Assembly (NCBI GenBank): GCA_025093555.1
Contig: JAIWNF010000013.1
Span: 248,001-312,000 of the forward strand
From: Circinella umbellata
Lineage: Eukaryota; Mucoromycota; Mucoromycetes; Mucorales; Lichtheimiaceae
DNA length: 64,000 nt
Reading direction: 5' to 3'
Shown here piece after piece: positions 12,841-26,300 of the stretch; the stretch's first letter is position 1; each line of letters starts with the position of its first letter. Position numbers and translations under genes: made by a program. The notes under the pieces were generated by a model. That model saw nothing but the letters and a program-made list of their open reading frames with translations. It did no database searches and was not told the origin of the DNA.

Positions 12841-15258
12841 ATGATTAAGAATCTGGGTAAATTAAAACAAGTAAGTTAATATTGTAAAAATAAAAATAAG
12901 ACACGTCCCAACTTTCTTAGTTTTATTTCTTTTCCTGAATTATTATATAAAATGTACAGCATTGAGATGATGGATGAGTTATGGAAATTGCATTCATTGA
13001 GGAAAGCTGAGTTTATGCCAAAGTTACTGACCATCTTGTCTTTTTTCCTTTTATAAAGTGGACGGGCGAACGCTTGGGTGCAGCAAAATCAACGTTACAA
13101 ACCGAAGACTTCCAACGACTTGAATCAGATACGGAGCGGAAACGTACCGGATTCGAAAAAGTATATGGCGCATCCGAATTATTATATGGTCAATTATCTA
13201 AGAAAAAGGTATCACCCGAAGATGGTAAAACCAAAGTATATCCTTGTGATGCCTTTGGTTCCACTATGATGAATCATGGTGGTGCTTTTCAGGAGGATTC
13301 TATTCTTGGTAAAGTATCATTTCACCCCCTTTGTCCCTTCATTTACTACACTACCTATCTTATATATTTATGTACACACCTAAAAAGTCAAATTTTCCCC
13401 TTTCCTTCCCTTACCCCTTTTTATTATTATTTTTATTATCAATAATGTGAGGGCTTTATAATAATGTAGAATTAATTTTGGGGATAATATTATGATGTCT
13501 TTTTTTTATAGGGGCTGCACTGATGAGCTTAGGCCAAGTAGAATCGAGAATTGCAGTATTGCAAGAAGACTTTTCATGTAGTTTAAAGGATGACTATATG
13601 AGTACCTTAGAAGTTGGATTGCAGGAATACAAAGATTATATTGCCTTAAAAAAGAAATTAGAATCACGTCGTCTTGATTATGACGCAAAACTCGGTCGTT
13701 TGCAAAAAGCTAAAAAAGAAAAACCCGAGCTTGAGCAAGAAATGCAGGCATCTAAACTCAAGTATGAAGAAACTGAATATGATTTGATACAAAAAATGGT
13801 TTATTTACAAGAATTTGAGGTATATATAATATATTTGCTATCATTGTTTTAGTTAGTCAATAGGCGCGTATATTTATTTTAGTTTATTTATGCATAGGAT
13901 ACACATTATGAAACATTACGACGAATGTTGGAAGCACAATACTTGTATCATAGCCGAGCTGCAGAACTGCTGGACAGTATGCGAGCAAATTGGAATCAGA
14001 GCAGTGCCAACCCTCTTGCAAGATCAGGTACAACACGTAATACTGCAGCATCTGCCAACAGTGCAGTGAGCACCCCTCGATCTTTTAATAACCATAATAT
14101 GAATGGTGGTGGTGGTAGTGGTGATGACTATTTTGATTATTCTGAATCACTGGATACCCAAACTCCTGCACGATCGCCTGGAAATCCTTTGTCGTCTATG
14201 CAACGAAGACTTAGTACACGACAAGGTAGTATTGATAGCTTAAATGTTCTACCCAATGGTCCGCGACGAGTCCCAAGTGCTGCTTCGATCCGTAGTAGTA
14301 CGAGTGAAATATCAGGCTCTGTTCGACAACCTCCCCCTATGCCTCGGCGTACTCAACAAGGTAAATTTAATAGATTAATAGATAATCAATCAGGTGGAAT
14401 CAAGAAGGAAGGAAAAAAGTGTGTGTGTGTGAGTGAAAATACGTATGTGCGTGTCACACACGTACTTTCATTCGGTCACTAACAAAATTAAATAAATATT
14501 AAATGGTATTTTATTATTATATAGCATCACCAAAGCGTCGTAAGGCTATTTATGACTTTGAAGGTGAAAGTATAGATGAACTTTCCTTCCGTACCGGAGA
14601 CGTTATTACAGTTGTAGAAGAAGTAGATGAAGGGTGGTGGCTAGGTGAAGTTGAACATTTTGGACCAAAACGACGAGGTATTTTTCCAGTGAACTACACT
14701 GAAGATATTTTGGGTAACAATAGCCGTTCACCTCCCATGCCTTCTCGACCATCAATACCCCCTGCAACATCTATACAAGAGCAACCCGACGAAGAAGAAA
14801 TGTACGCACCTCGAATGGATAACAACGATTCTCCATTTGGTGACAATCCAGCACCAATGATGGGATCCATGACATCCTCTTATACACCTGCATATGAACA
14901 GCCAAGACCCTATTCTTCTCGCTCAAATTCATTTGGAAATATCAGTAGTCCATCACCTCCATCTCGAGTAAGTTCAACGTATGTTCCACTAGATACAAAG
15001 CCTTTGGCAGCAACAGCATCAACACGAACACCTCCTCCTCCTCCAGCATCTCGAATGTCACCTAGTGTTTCTTCGTCAGCATCAACAAGAACTCCTCCTC
15101 CACCTCCGCAAGCCCATGCACGTGCATTAGCAAGTGTTGCAGTTGATCCCGTGCAGCAAACTGATGAACCAGCATGCCAAGAGTGTGGATGTACAGATTT
15201 CAGTCCTAATGTATTTAAGAAAGGTCATTGTAAGACTTGTTTCCATAAACACCAATAG
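12841..15258 (+). CDS. BAR domain and SH3 domain protein with C-terminal Cys motif
   Basis: Five exons (12841-12870, 13059-13308, 13512-13819, 13898-14360, 14525-15258) encode about 594 aa. MIKNLGKLKQ|WTGERLGAAK is the typical amphipathic start of endophilin-like BAR proteins. The BAR domain covers roughly residues 1-250 (LQTEDFQRLESDTERKR, LGQVESRIAVLQEDF, KPELEQEMQASKLKYEETE). A Ser/Pro linker with a PPPMPRR stretch follows, then an SH3 domain (KRRKAIYDFEGESIDELSF, the ALYDF-like strand, then WWLGEV and GIFPVNYTE). The tail is Pro-rich (TPPPPP repeats) and ends in a Cys cluster, ACQECGCTDFSPNVFKKGHC then KTCFHKH. Proteins of this type bend membranes and recruit actin and endocytic factors at the cortex. 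The closest remembered fungal relatives are BAR-SH3 proteins such as fission-yeast mug137. The Cys tail is discussed as a finding. Start and frame are well supported. Confidence 0.9.
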
Positions 15259-15699
15259 ATTATAAATAATAATAATAAAAAGGAAGAAGCATATATATAT
15301 ATATATATATAAATAAGACGTTTTTTTTTTCTTTTGCAAAAAAGATGATCAAGAACAAACATTAATTTACAAAATATTATACAAAATGATGATAAAGAGT
15401 TTTTTTTTTCTTTTTGGTTGGGGGAAGTGTAGAGAAGGGTTATGTTGGGATTTGGAAAAGATTTGAATATGTATATATATACATCCCCAAAGAAGAAGAA
15501 GAAAAGAGAATACAAAATGTGAAGATGGGGATTATTGGGTAAAGAAAAGGAAGCAAGGGGAAACGGATGTTTGTGTGTATATAAGTTATGTATATAAATA
15601 TTTATGTTATGTATAAGATGATATTATTATGATTATTATGAAGAATATTATTACTATTATATTATTATTTTTTTGTCAACAAAAAAAAAAGGGATGATT
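15259..15699. other. Convergent 3' region with (AT)n microsatellite
   Basis: This holds the facing 3' ends of the BAR-SH3 gene (plus) and the GPS2-like gene (minus). An (AT)n tract lies at about 15290-15311, and there are several poly-T and AAGAAG runs. No gene was seen. Confidence 0.5.
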
Positions 15700-16844
15700 T
15701 TAATATCTTGGAATGTGTCTATCAGCCATGGGTCTTGAAGGTCGAAAATTAGACCTTAATGGTGGGGACTGTGCCCTTAATGAACCATAGGGCAGAGGAA
15801 TGCGTCGATGCTAAACAAAAAAAAATACATATATCAGCAGGTATGCGGGTGGGAAGAATAACAAGGCTAGGGCCATAAGAACATTACCGCATAAGGCATG
15901 GAAGATGAAGACGACGAAGGTGGAAATGGCGGTGCAGATAGTGGTGGGTTGCTGTATAGTCGACTGTTACTACTGCTGCCATTGCTATTATTTGTGCTAT
16001 TACCATAGCTTCTACTATAATATCGAGACGATGATGGAGGGGACATCCTTCGATAGGGAGCATATCTCGGTGGTGGGAAACGGTGATGATGGTAATGATC
16101 AGTAGGTGGCGCCGTTCGAATCGCAGGAGGTCGGGAAGTAGGAGAAGTACAAGATGTTGCTGATGGAAGTGATGTCGGTGGAGTTCGAGCACGACCGTTA
16201 CTGCACGATCGAAGACGTTCCCGAGATTTCGGTCGTTCAGTTAAGTGTTGTTTTGTTTGTACAGGTGGTGGTTTTGAGGCTCGTGTTTGTTGTAATGACG
16301 GTGGTGTAGGTAATACTCGAGGTGCTACTTGCGGCGAAGGGGTGTGAGGAGATCGTGGTTGTGGTTGTTCTGGTGTAGCAACAACAGCAACAGAAGTAGG
16401 AGATGGTGTTGGTCTAGACAATAAGTTCTTCATGAGTTGAAAAAGCTCATGTTTTTCTTGTTGTAATTCTTGAATTTTTTGTCGAATGATCTTTTCATCC
16501 AATAAATGTGTTTGCGTGTTTGTGGAATCTACACTTGCAGATGACGAAGGGGGAGTGCCGGCTCCTGACAGTTCCAACAAGGCATTCGCAGCGAGTTCAT
16601 TGTTCGGATGGTCTTGTTCTTCTTCTTCAGGTCGCTTGAATGGTTCATAATGACAAGCTTCAACTGGAGGTGAGGGAAGCCCGTTGTCTGTTGTTGCTGT
16701 GGTAACTGTTGCAGCAAGGGTAGAAAGACGCGTCTTATTCTTCAACTCCTCTTCTTTCTTGTATTTCTCTCTTTGGTCTTTAATACGGCGGGCAATTGAA
16801 CATCGGATAGCGTTGATATTTTGAGGAGGCTGAAACTCGTACAT
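15700..16844 (-). CDS. GPS2-like coiled-coil protein (putative corepressor subunit)
   Basis: Two exons, 16844-15888 and 15810-15700, join in phase 0 (GCG|GTAATG ... TTTAG|CAT) and encode about 355 aa. The N-terminus has a basic helix, NAIRCSIARRIKDQREKYKK followed by EEELKNK. At about residues 115-142 a coiled coil reads LDEKIIRQKIQELQQEKHEL then FQLMKNLL. This order, a basic N-terminal helix and then a helix with L-x2-LQ-x-EKH-x-LF-x-L-K, resembles metazoan GPS2, whose helix LQEEKHQLFLQLKK binds NCoR/SMRT and TBL1 in the HDAC3 corepressor. The remainder is Pro/Ser-rich, with RERLRSCSNGRAR, a His run and Arg/Tyr-rich segments. A nuclear corepressor role is inferred from this match only. It could instead be an unrelated coiled-coil protein. 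Confidence 0.55.
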
Positions 16845-17469
16845 TTATATTTTTGATTGATTTGACCGATAGAAAAACAAAGAATAGAACTAAGTTGAAA
16901 AGAAGAAAAAAAAAGGAATGGAAAAAAAGGAAAAGATAGAGTATATAAATTGTTATTATATTTTTTTATTATAAAAATTGTCCTTCTTCAGCCTCGAAAA
17001 AAAGAAAACGCTTCTCTTTAATACTAATCAGGAATAGTCTAAAAAAGAACGACCACAACTCCGTCGTTCGTGTAACCAAATAAAGTAGGACGAACGCTAT
17101 ACAAACGCGCTGATGCTGTTTTTTTTTTTTTTTTTGTGCTTCGCGACCAACGGTCTAATAAATAGTACGTTTTGTATGCATGCATTACGTCCTACTTTTT
17201 GTCTTTCAGTTGGGCAACAAGGGGTGACAAGGCATTTTTTTTTATGCAGAAGCAGAAGTGATCTTTTTTTTTTCGTGAGTCTTCAAATTTTAGATTATTT
17301 GTTTGCGCCAAGCTATTGGGACGCCTCGTATAAGCAAACATTCCTTTGTGTCATTTGTTACTCAAATATTATACCTATATTTGTTCAAAAATATCAGTGA
17401 GAAAAAAAATCCCACTAAAACTCTGATTATCTATTATTATAGACTAAATCGTATTACTACTCTGTCAAT
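16845..17469. other. Promoter region of the GPS2-like gene; no gene seen
   Basis: About 620 bp upstream of the minus-strand GPS2-like gene. It is purine-rich on plus just before 16960 (the pyrimidine-rich leader of the minus gene), then has mixed T-tracts. Only short frames occur. Confidence 0.4.
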
Positions 17470-18061
17470 ATGGATCTAATCATTTCTTATTTTTCCAATA
17501 ACGTGTGTACACTTCCGTTTATTCGAATGATCAGTGCAAGGGTACAAAGTCAAATTTTAATTGTGAAACAAGTGCCCAAACAAAAAATTGACAGTTTGCA
17601 TTTTATGGACAAAGTGAGTTGGAACGTTATACTAAACAACCCATACACCAGTGGGGTCAAATGGATTGGGGTGATAGGACAAAGCTATTACAATGATCAT
17701 AGTTGTTTTTTTATAATCTTCATTTTCGACATTCATTTTTTTTTCATTTTCTTATTACTCAATTGACTAGATCATGAGGATAAAAAGTTTCTGCAAACCG
17801 CGAAACTCTGGGCATTCATAATAAAAGAACGCTTGAGTATTAGTAAGTTTACATAAGTTTATTCTTGACCCTCTCAGGAGCTGCAAATATCCATTTGAAT
17901 TTAACGATACGCACGCAAAAAGAGTCTTATAAAAAGGTAATATGAAGAAAAAAAAAGAAAAACAAACTCAAGCCTCCTAGCTTACTTTTATATGTTTTTT
18001 TTCCCTTTGAGAGGCTTTGCTCCCAATTTATGTCCCGAACAAGTAGGATCGATCTCCGTTA
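17470..18061 (+). CDS. Doubtful small split gene or relic, unknown function
   Basis: An open frame from the ATG at 17470 reads MDLIISYFSNNVCTLPFIR and later KIDSLHFMDKVSWNVIL, and is open to 17766. Two possible downstream exons have good splice signals. One starts about 17770, after TTGACTAG, and reads HEDKKFLQTAKLWAFIIKER up to a GTAAGT donor near 17841. The other starts about 17878 and reads ANIHLNLTIRTQKESYKK up to GTAATATG near 17938. A third segment after TTTGAG would end at a TAA near 18061. The phase at the first junction fits only a donor inside the frame, for example ACCA|GTGGGG, so the model is uncertain. No family was recognised. It may be a degraded gene. Confidence 0.3.
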
Positions 18062-18868
18062 ACTTGGTCATCTTTCTCTTAAGCAGTTGCTATCGTAGTC
18101 CCTTCTTCCGCAATGTTTGATACGCTAATAAATGACATTTTTCTTTTACTTATAAAAGGCTGTAACTCGATTTGATGGTGTTTCATATTGAGTTAATAGC
18201 TCTATAAAGATTATCTCTAATGTAACAGTAATACCTTAGCCTTAGAATAAAAACCAATATAATTCTCAACACTTGATCAAGAACACATCGACTGTTTTTT
18301 TAAGAAATATTAGAAGGGTGATATAATATACTACTAGTCAGTTATGTGTAATATTTATGTTATTAAGGCACCATAATTATGTAACAGAATTTGTATTGCA
18401 TAACGTATAAGCATAATCAAAACTTATTATCTGTATGTATCAGGTCATCTTTTAAAATTGTTATCTAAAGTACATATACCAAAATGTACAAATATGCTGG
18501 AAAGGTTTAAAATAGGATAATAATTTCTTGAAGGTGCATCACGCGCATCTATACTTATTTTTTTGCTCTGGTTTCCACAAACTCACTAACTCATATCGAT
18601 CAAAATAGTTTCGAGCTTTCTCATGATTGAAAACCTTATACAAAAAAAAATTAGTGCCGAAATCCTTACTCTTCTGTAATGGTTGCTAAAAGTTACCATG
18701 ACAGAGTATAGTTATAGCAGGAACTGAGAGCAAACTAAGCTCAGCTTACCCTGTGGCTTTGCGGAATAAGTCGGCTCGAGTAACACAGCAGTTCCATATA
18801 TTGAAGGAAAAAAAAAGCACTTGCCGCATATTTTTTTTCGGCTTCTTTATTTCTATATAACTTAAACC
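18062..18868. other. Intergenic, upstream of RPC40
   Basis: About 800 bp of AT-rich sequence without a credible frame. A 7-bp perfect inverted pair (GGAACTG at 18720-18726 and CAGTTCC at 18789-18795) encloses a less AT-rich 76-nt block. It was checked as a tRNA and does not fit. The promoter of RPC40 must lie here. Confidence 0.4.
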
Positions 18869-20474
18869 ATGCCAGGCGTACAACTACCTGAAAACGTCGA
18901 ATTATTACGTACTCGTGTTGTCGTTGAACGCGATCGCGTATTTAGTGTAAATTATTAAATTATATGGAACTGAAAAACTGGAATCTTTTTTTTAAAATCT
19001 AACTGTATGAAATTCTTTTTTTTTTCTTGACAGGTCAGCGGCAGTGATTATCCACATCAATATCCTGGCATTGCCAATACCTGGGATATCGAAGAGTTCA
19101 AGAAGGTAATTGTTCGTTTGAGATATTGTTTGTGCTTGAGAAAAATAAGAAATAGAAAGAGACAACAACAGCTCTAATATACAATATGTGTTGTATTTTG
19201 CGTGATATAGAATCTTCGTATTAAGGTCAATCGTTTAACACCTGACAATATTGAATTTGATCTCGTTGGTGTTGATGCATCGATTGCTAATGCTTTCCGT
19301 CGAATTTTGATTTCAGAGGTATCTATTATAAATAGTAAAGTTTAACGAGGAAATAGTTACGAATAGAATTTTTTTTATTGATCAAGAAGTGGTACAAACT
19401 TGTATAGGTCCCTACGATGGCTATTGAAAAAGTTTATGTTATCAACAACACATCTATTATTCACGACGAAGTATTGGCACATCGATTGGGTTTGATCCCT
19501 ATTCTTGCAGATCCACAGTTATTCCATTTTAAGGGTGGTAAGTATTCATATTCAATCACATTAAATCAATTTTATGTTTATGTGAAGAGAATGTATTTTG
19601 AACGAAAAAGTATTTGTTAATATTTATAGACGATGAAGGGCCTACGGATTTGAACACGATCGTCTTTAGACTTAAAGTTAAATGTGAAAGTAATCCTAAC
19701 GCTGCACCTGAGGAAACTGATCCTAAAAAGAAATATATTAACAGCCACGGTAAGGGATATACAAGGATAAAGAAGTTATATTTATTAGAAAGGAGAGATT
19801 GAGAAAGGAAGAGAATACTGATGGATCATTTTGCTCTTTAGTATACTCTGGTGACCTAGTATGGGAACCCAAGGGTTCGCAGGGTGAAAAATACGCTGAT
19901 AATCCTATTCGCCCGGTTCAAGATGATATTTTAATCGCAAAGCTTCGACCAGGACAAGAAATTGATATGGAATTGCATTGTCATAAGGGAATCGGTCAAG
20001 AACATGCAAAATGGTCACCTGTAGCAACAGCATCTTATCGATTATTACCTGAAATTACAATTTTACAGCCTATTACTGGTGATGCTGCGTACCGCTTCCA
20101 AAAATGCTTTGCTCCTGGAGTTGTGGATGTGGTTGAAGAGAACGGAGAAAAGATTGCCAAGGTTGTAAACGCACGTAAAGATACAGTCAGTCGAGAAGTG
20201 TTGCGACACAAAGAGTTCGAAGGGAAGGTTAGATTGACTCGAGTAAGAGATCACTTTATCTGTAAGTTTATTTTAAAATATGGTTGAATTTGAGAGGGCT
20301 GGATATTTATAGAATATTTGATACCAATAATACTAATTTTTTAATTTAGTCAATATCGAAACCACTGGTATTATTCCTCCACAAGATCTTTTCCCCTTGG
20401 GAATTAACGTTCTTATTGAAAAAATTCAGGCTGTCAAGCCTTCTTTAGAACGTGTCATGACCCACCAAAACTAA
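18869..20474 (+). CDS. RPC40: RNA polymerase I and III subunit AC40 (RPAC1)
   Basis: Seven exons (18869-18946, 19034-19105, 19211-19318, 19408-19537, 19630-19749, 19842-20261, 20350-20474) encode about 350 aa, close to yeast Rpc40 (335) and human POLR1C (346). Diagnostic stretches are [40 protein letters not shown] then [40 protein letters not shown] and [18 protein letters not shown]. It has the alpha-like core of the bacterial RNAP alpha subunit. With AC19 it forms the assembly platform shared by Pol I (rRNA) and Pol III (tRNA, 5S) in the nucleus. It converges with the DAHP synthase gene 217 bp away. All junctions keep the frame. Confidence 0.96.
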
Positions 20475-20691
20475 TGGCTAAAAAAATCTACATATAATCA
20501 ATTTCTCTCACGCAATAACAATAACCCTCCTTTTTCACCCATAATAACAAACACTCAACATAATTTTTTACACACAACACCAACAACATATTATACATAT
20601 TCATTTTGAAAAAAAAATTATAAAACTTGTATTTTGCATTTTACTATTATTAACTACTACAAAATGAAATATTATTATTTTTTCATATATT
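20475..20691. other. Convergent 3' UTR region RPC40 / DAHP synthase
   Basis: A short AT-rich spacer between two convergent stop codons. Repeated ACAACA and poly-A/T runs are present, as expected for two facing 3' UTRs. Confidence 0.4.
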
Positions 20692-22012
<1,321 letters not shown>

Positions 22013-22275
22013 TATGAAAACTAAAAAGATGAAGAAGAGAGAGAAAAAGAGATAAATTTGATAAAAATATTTTGAACGCAAGAAAAATACTTGTTTTTAT
22101 ATATCGAAAATAAAGTTGTCAACATAGAAAGATGTTTCTGACTCACTCTGTTCCAAAGTATTTACTTAGACCCCCCAAAATAAACCTCAGCCCTTAAACC
22201 CCCTCCTTTAATTTAGTCACCTTTCTAATAAAACGATCCCTTTTTTTTTTGCTGGTTGTAAAACTCCCATTTGCC
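22013..22275. promoter_or_regulatory. Divergent promoter DAHP synthase / MTQ2
   Basis: 263 bp between two start codons in opposite directions. It includes C-rich blocks (ACCCCCC near 22170, AACCCCCTCC near 22197) and GACTCAC at about 22139-22145. TGACTC is the fungal Gcn4/CPC1 core and general amino-acid control is known for ARO genes in other fungi, but one match of this length is weak evidence. Confidence 0.45.
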
Positions 22276-23317
22276 ATGATCCCAACACCCGATCTATCGC
22301 ACCTGACCAGTCGAGATTTTGACAAAGTCTATGAACCTGCCGGTAAAATAATCAATATTACATGAAGTACTTTGACGTCTTGTTATTTTTATATTGTGCG
22401 ATCCATGTTTACAATTTCAACATATATATCACAGAGGATACGTTTTTACTTTTGGACGCGCTTGAACAAGACGAAAAAACAATTCAAGCAAAAAAACCTA
22501 CGCTTTGTCTTGAGATCGGGTAAAATAAACAGATTTAAAATTGTAATGGAACAAGACAGAAAAAAAAAAGCCAAATTAATTGTCGTCATTAATAGATCGG
22601 GATCGGGATGCGTAACAACGATGTTGGCCAAGATTGTTGGCGCAAGCAATGCAGGTAAATGTTATTTTTATCTTTGAACAAACAATAACACTGCTTTATG
22701 ACTTTATACTGTTTATAAAAAAAAAGTATTGCATGTGGCTGTTGTTGCAAAAAAGCAGTCAGCAGCAAGTTTTATTATTGTTTTGTTGTTTATATCTTCT
22801 CAAAATAGTATTCTTTACTACGGATATAAATAGTTACGCATGTCAAGTTACTCAACGTACTGGTCGTCATAACAATGTATTAAGTATCGAATCCATTCAA
22901 ACATCTTTGGTTGAGTCATTATTACCACGATTTTCACAAGCGATTGATATTTTATGTTTCAATCCGCCTTATGCTGTGACACCACCAGAAGAAGTAGGGA
23001 GTCATGGCATTGAAGCTGCATGGGCTGGTGGTATTGATGGACGTCAAGTGATAGATGAGTTACTACCTTTTGTTCCAGTAAGTTTTTTTTTTGTTTTTTT
23101 TCTTTGTTTATTGTTATCTATCTAATATGATGCTTTGGTATATTAGCAATTATTATCACCACAAGGTGTATTTTATCTTTTACTTATTAATGAAAACCGA
23201 CCGACCGAGGTTGCAAACATCATGTGTACTCAATATGGCATGCAGGCTGAGATTATGATGGAACGGAGAGCCGGCAGGGAGAAACAATATATCTTAAAAA
23301 TACAACGATCATCTTAG
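22276..23317 (+). CDS. MTQ2: eRF1 glutamine N5-methyltransferase (MTQ2 / N6AMT1 family)
   Basis: Five exons (22276-22342, 22435-22519, 22596-22654, 22809-23077, 23147-23317) encode about 216 aa, matching human N6AMT1 (214). The protein starts MIPTPDLSHLTSRDFDKVYE then PAEDTFLLLDAL. The SAM-binding motif I is LEIGSGSGCVTTMLA, the acidic motif II is TTDINSYA, and the catalytic NPPY motif is ILCFNPPYAVTPPEEVGSHG followed by IEAAWAGGIDGRQV. With its partner Trm112 it methylates the Gln of the GGQ motif in release factor eRF1 in the cytoplasm. Intron 2 begins after GAG ATC GG, and the GSGSG glycines are contributed across the splice junction. The call is confident. Confidence 0.95.
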
Positions 23318-26300
23318 TTCCTGGCTATTTCTCGGTGAAAAAGTTATTTATATATAAAAATATGGTATTTTCTTGTATAAATATAATAATATTATTTATT
23401 GTTACTGTTATTATTATTTTCGAGATTCTAGCGTATGATCCTTATACTAAGACCATATTGGGTTCTTCCATGTGGCTAATTTATAACAATAAACGATAAT
23501 GATAAATGCATTAAGTTTTCTTGCATAATAAAATACAGTTTAAAATGTTTAATTAGATGAGCATTTGTATACTTTTCTTATATCGATTTTATTTTATTTA
23601 ATCCATGCAGCTTTACATACTGGTAATAAATTAAAATTGAAAATAGAATATATCATAGCCTCCAATCCATTATTTATTTCTTTAATTATTTCATGAATGA
23701 GATTGCTTAATTGATCTCCTAATTGTTTCCATCTAAAACCCTACCATTGACGCCCTTTCAATTTACACTTTCTTTATGTAATCTACAATGAAAACAGATA
23801 TTAATTCTCCCAATTATAGTAGCTGCATCAGCTGCAGTTCAATTATTTGTGAACTTATGGGAACATATAGAGCGAATTCTCGAGACTTTATATACGTAAC
23901 AACTAATTTTTATATTATTTATAGTAAGAATTGATTGTTGTATATAAGCCCTATGTAGGTGTACGATTGTATGAGCCCCAAGAAGATAATAAATTTATAT
24001 CAATTGACCAAATATATATATAAAAACATACTAAATGTGGTGATGCTGCATACAAGTAAATACCAAACATTTAGGTTTATAGGAAGCTAGTGATTCGTTT
24101 TGTTTTCAATATAAAGTTCGTAGTCATAAACGAAGAAAGTTAATCGCTTTTTCTTTGTTTCCTGTAATTATAAAAAAGGAAGCTTCTTCATAAACGACGT
24201 TTAAATCAGTAATTACAATGAATAATTCCAAATAAATCCGGACACTTCCTGATTTTTATTTCAGTCACGTTTCTCAACAAGTTCCCGACCAATTGGAAGA
24301 AAGTAATTCTTGGATAAATTAATCCCACCCAGTAACTGAACTAACCATGTGTACTTTGAAAGGGCGAAAAAAAAAGAGCTTTTAGAATTTTTTGCAATGA
24401 CTTTTGTATTTGACAAGGAGAGCAGAAAATAATCGAACAGAAATCCAAAAATATATTCAATTACTTTATAATATTTTAAATAAATCTTTTTTCTTCAAAA
24501 AAAGGAGAGAGATAGAGTAAAATCAATAAAAAAAATTAATTCTCGGAAAAAAAGGGAGCGGAAGCGATAGTTTAAAAATAATAAGTTTGCATTTTTTTAT
24601 AAGCTAATTATAGAACAGAGAAGAAAATAGCAAACGAGTTATACTTGAAGCCTCGCTAAACACTTTTTGATTTGAAAAGTTAAAGATAGATTTGTGTTGC
24701 CTCAGTCCAAATACAGATTATTTCTTTTATCATATTTATGGTGCTGTTTTTTCATTTTATCGCAGGTTTTGGTTCTGTATTTTTCAAGTGATTAAGGTAA
24801 GAAAGCATATGGTATCATTACTATTATTATAATGTTTCAAAAAAAAAAAAGTGATCTTGATTTGCTTGAGTTGCTATATTTTGCAAAATTTCCAAAATTA
24901 TCTTTTCTTCTTTTTTGTAACACCATGGCGGGCCATCAACCAAGTTCTTCTATATGGGTATGCACAGGAAATATCATAAATTTAAAAAGTTGTATAGGCA
25001 GTTAACTTTTTATCATTGATATATTAATTAATCGTTCAAGGCCGAGAAGTAGAAATATATTCATGTTTGCAGCAACCATGTCGTTAGATGACGCACCATA
25101 TTAAACAAAAATATGTTTCCTTTGCAAAAGATGCTCACATTTTTGGTTTTGGCAGTACATACCGTACATGCTAATATATGAAATGATAGATTCACGATTC
25201 TCCGTTGACAGCTATCTGTTATGACCTGCTATCATACACAGCTCTTTCATTTTTATTCTTTTTTAACCCAACCAATGAAGAACAAGTTCTCAAGTCCACC
25301 TACACATTCTTTTAAAGTGAAGTAAATGTTTATGTACAATGTTACACTGAACGATAAATTCATGTGTACACGTTTCTACTCATCATCGTGTTTTTTTCAA
25401 TAAAAATGATAATTAATGTTGCTATTAACTCGTTAAAAGCCTATATGTTATGTATTTAAAGAAATTACTCTCTCTACTCTATCTTTTTTTTATCATACCG
25501 CTAACAATATTTATCACGCCACATATACAAACATTATTATTATTAATATTATTATTGTTTTCCGGGGTGGAAGAAACTTTCTTTGACATGCATTAAATTT
25601 CCCAATGCAAATACCATGTACGTTATAAAGAAAAAACAAATAAATAGAACGCCGTCATATTATTTTTTATGCCTTCTCGACCTGCCGTGTAACGCAATCT
25701 AGTAAATCTGTAATATTATCGGGAAAGGCGTGTAAAGTTGTAAGAGAATGCTCAGCTCATATATGATATGGTGCACGAGTTGATATAATAGTCTAGAAAG
25801 GAGCACGAGGTTCTTGCTGGTTGGATGAAAGAAAAACGCACAGGCAGTTTTTTTTCTTTGTAGTATATCAAAATAGATCTCCGACCCACTTTGCCGTTTA
25901 AATTTGCTGTCCTTACAACGGAACACACACACACACACATACAAAGAGAGAGAAGGTTCATAAATATCACACAGCTAGATTGTAATCGATCAAACAGCAT
26001 GCAAACAGCGAAATTAAGGAGTTGGGAAATATGCATATGAAAATTCTCCTGCTTCAGAATCTTATCGCAAGCATTTCATATTTTTTTTCTATCATTGAGT
26101 TATATTATATAGTATTGAGTAAGCATAGTGTTAGTTGAAAAAGAAAAAGAATGGCGACCATAATTTATTGTCTTGACTTCAGGGATAATAACGAGAAAAA
26201 TAATAGTGATTATTTATAGTTTGGCACCGAAATTAGGGAAATGTTAAAGAACTTTTGCGGTCTTGCTTTCCCCTCGTAACTGCACCAATTCCTCCCCCTT

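Noticed and set aside
18720..18795. A 76-nt block closed by a perfect 7-bp stem (GGAACTG / CAGTTCC), looking like a tRNA gene.
   Set aside because: No canonical D-loop GG, no GTTCRA T-loop and no 5-bp anticodon or T stems can be formed at the right spacing. Length and closing stem are probably coincidence.
22139..22145. GACTCAC as a Gcn4/CPC1 site controlling DAHP synthase.
   Set aside because: Biologically plausible, but a single short match is expected by chance; mentioned only within the promoter entry and not called as an operator.
25699..26036. Two overlapping minus-strand frames rich in Cys/Val (CMCVCVC) as a small Cys-rich protein.
   Set aside because: The Cys/Val pattern is the translation of an (AC)n microsatellite, and no splice or start context supports a gene.
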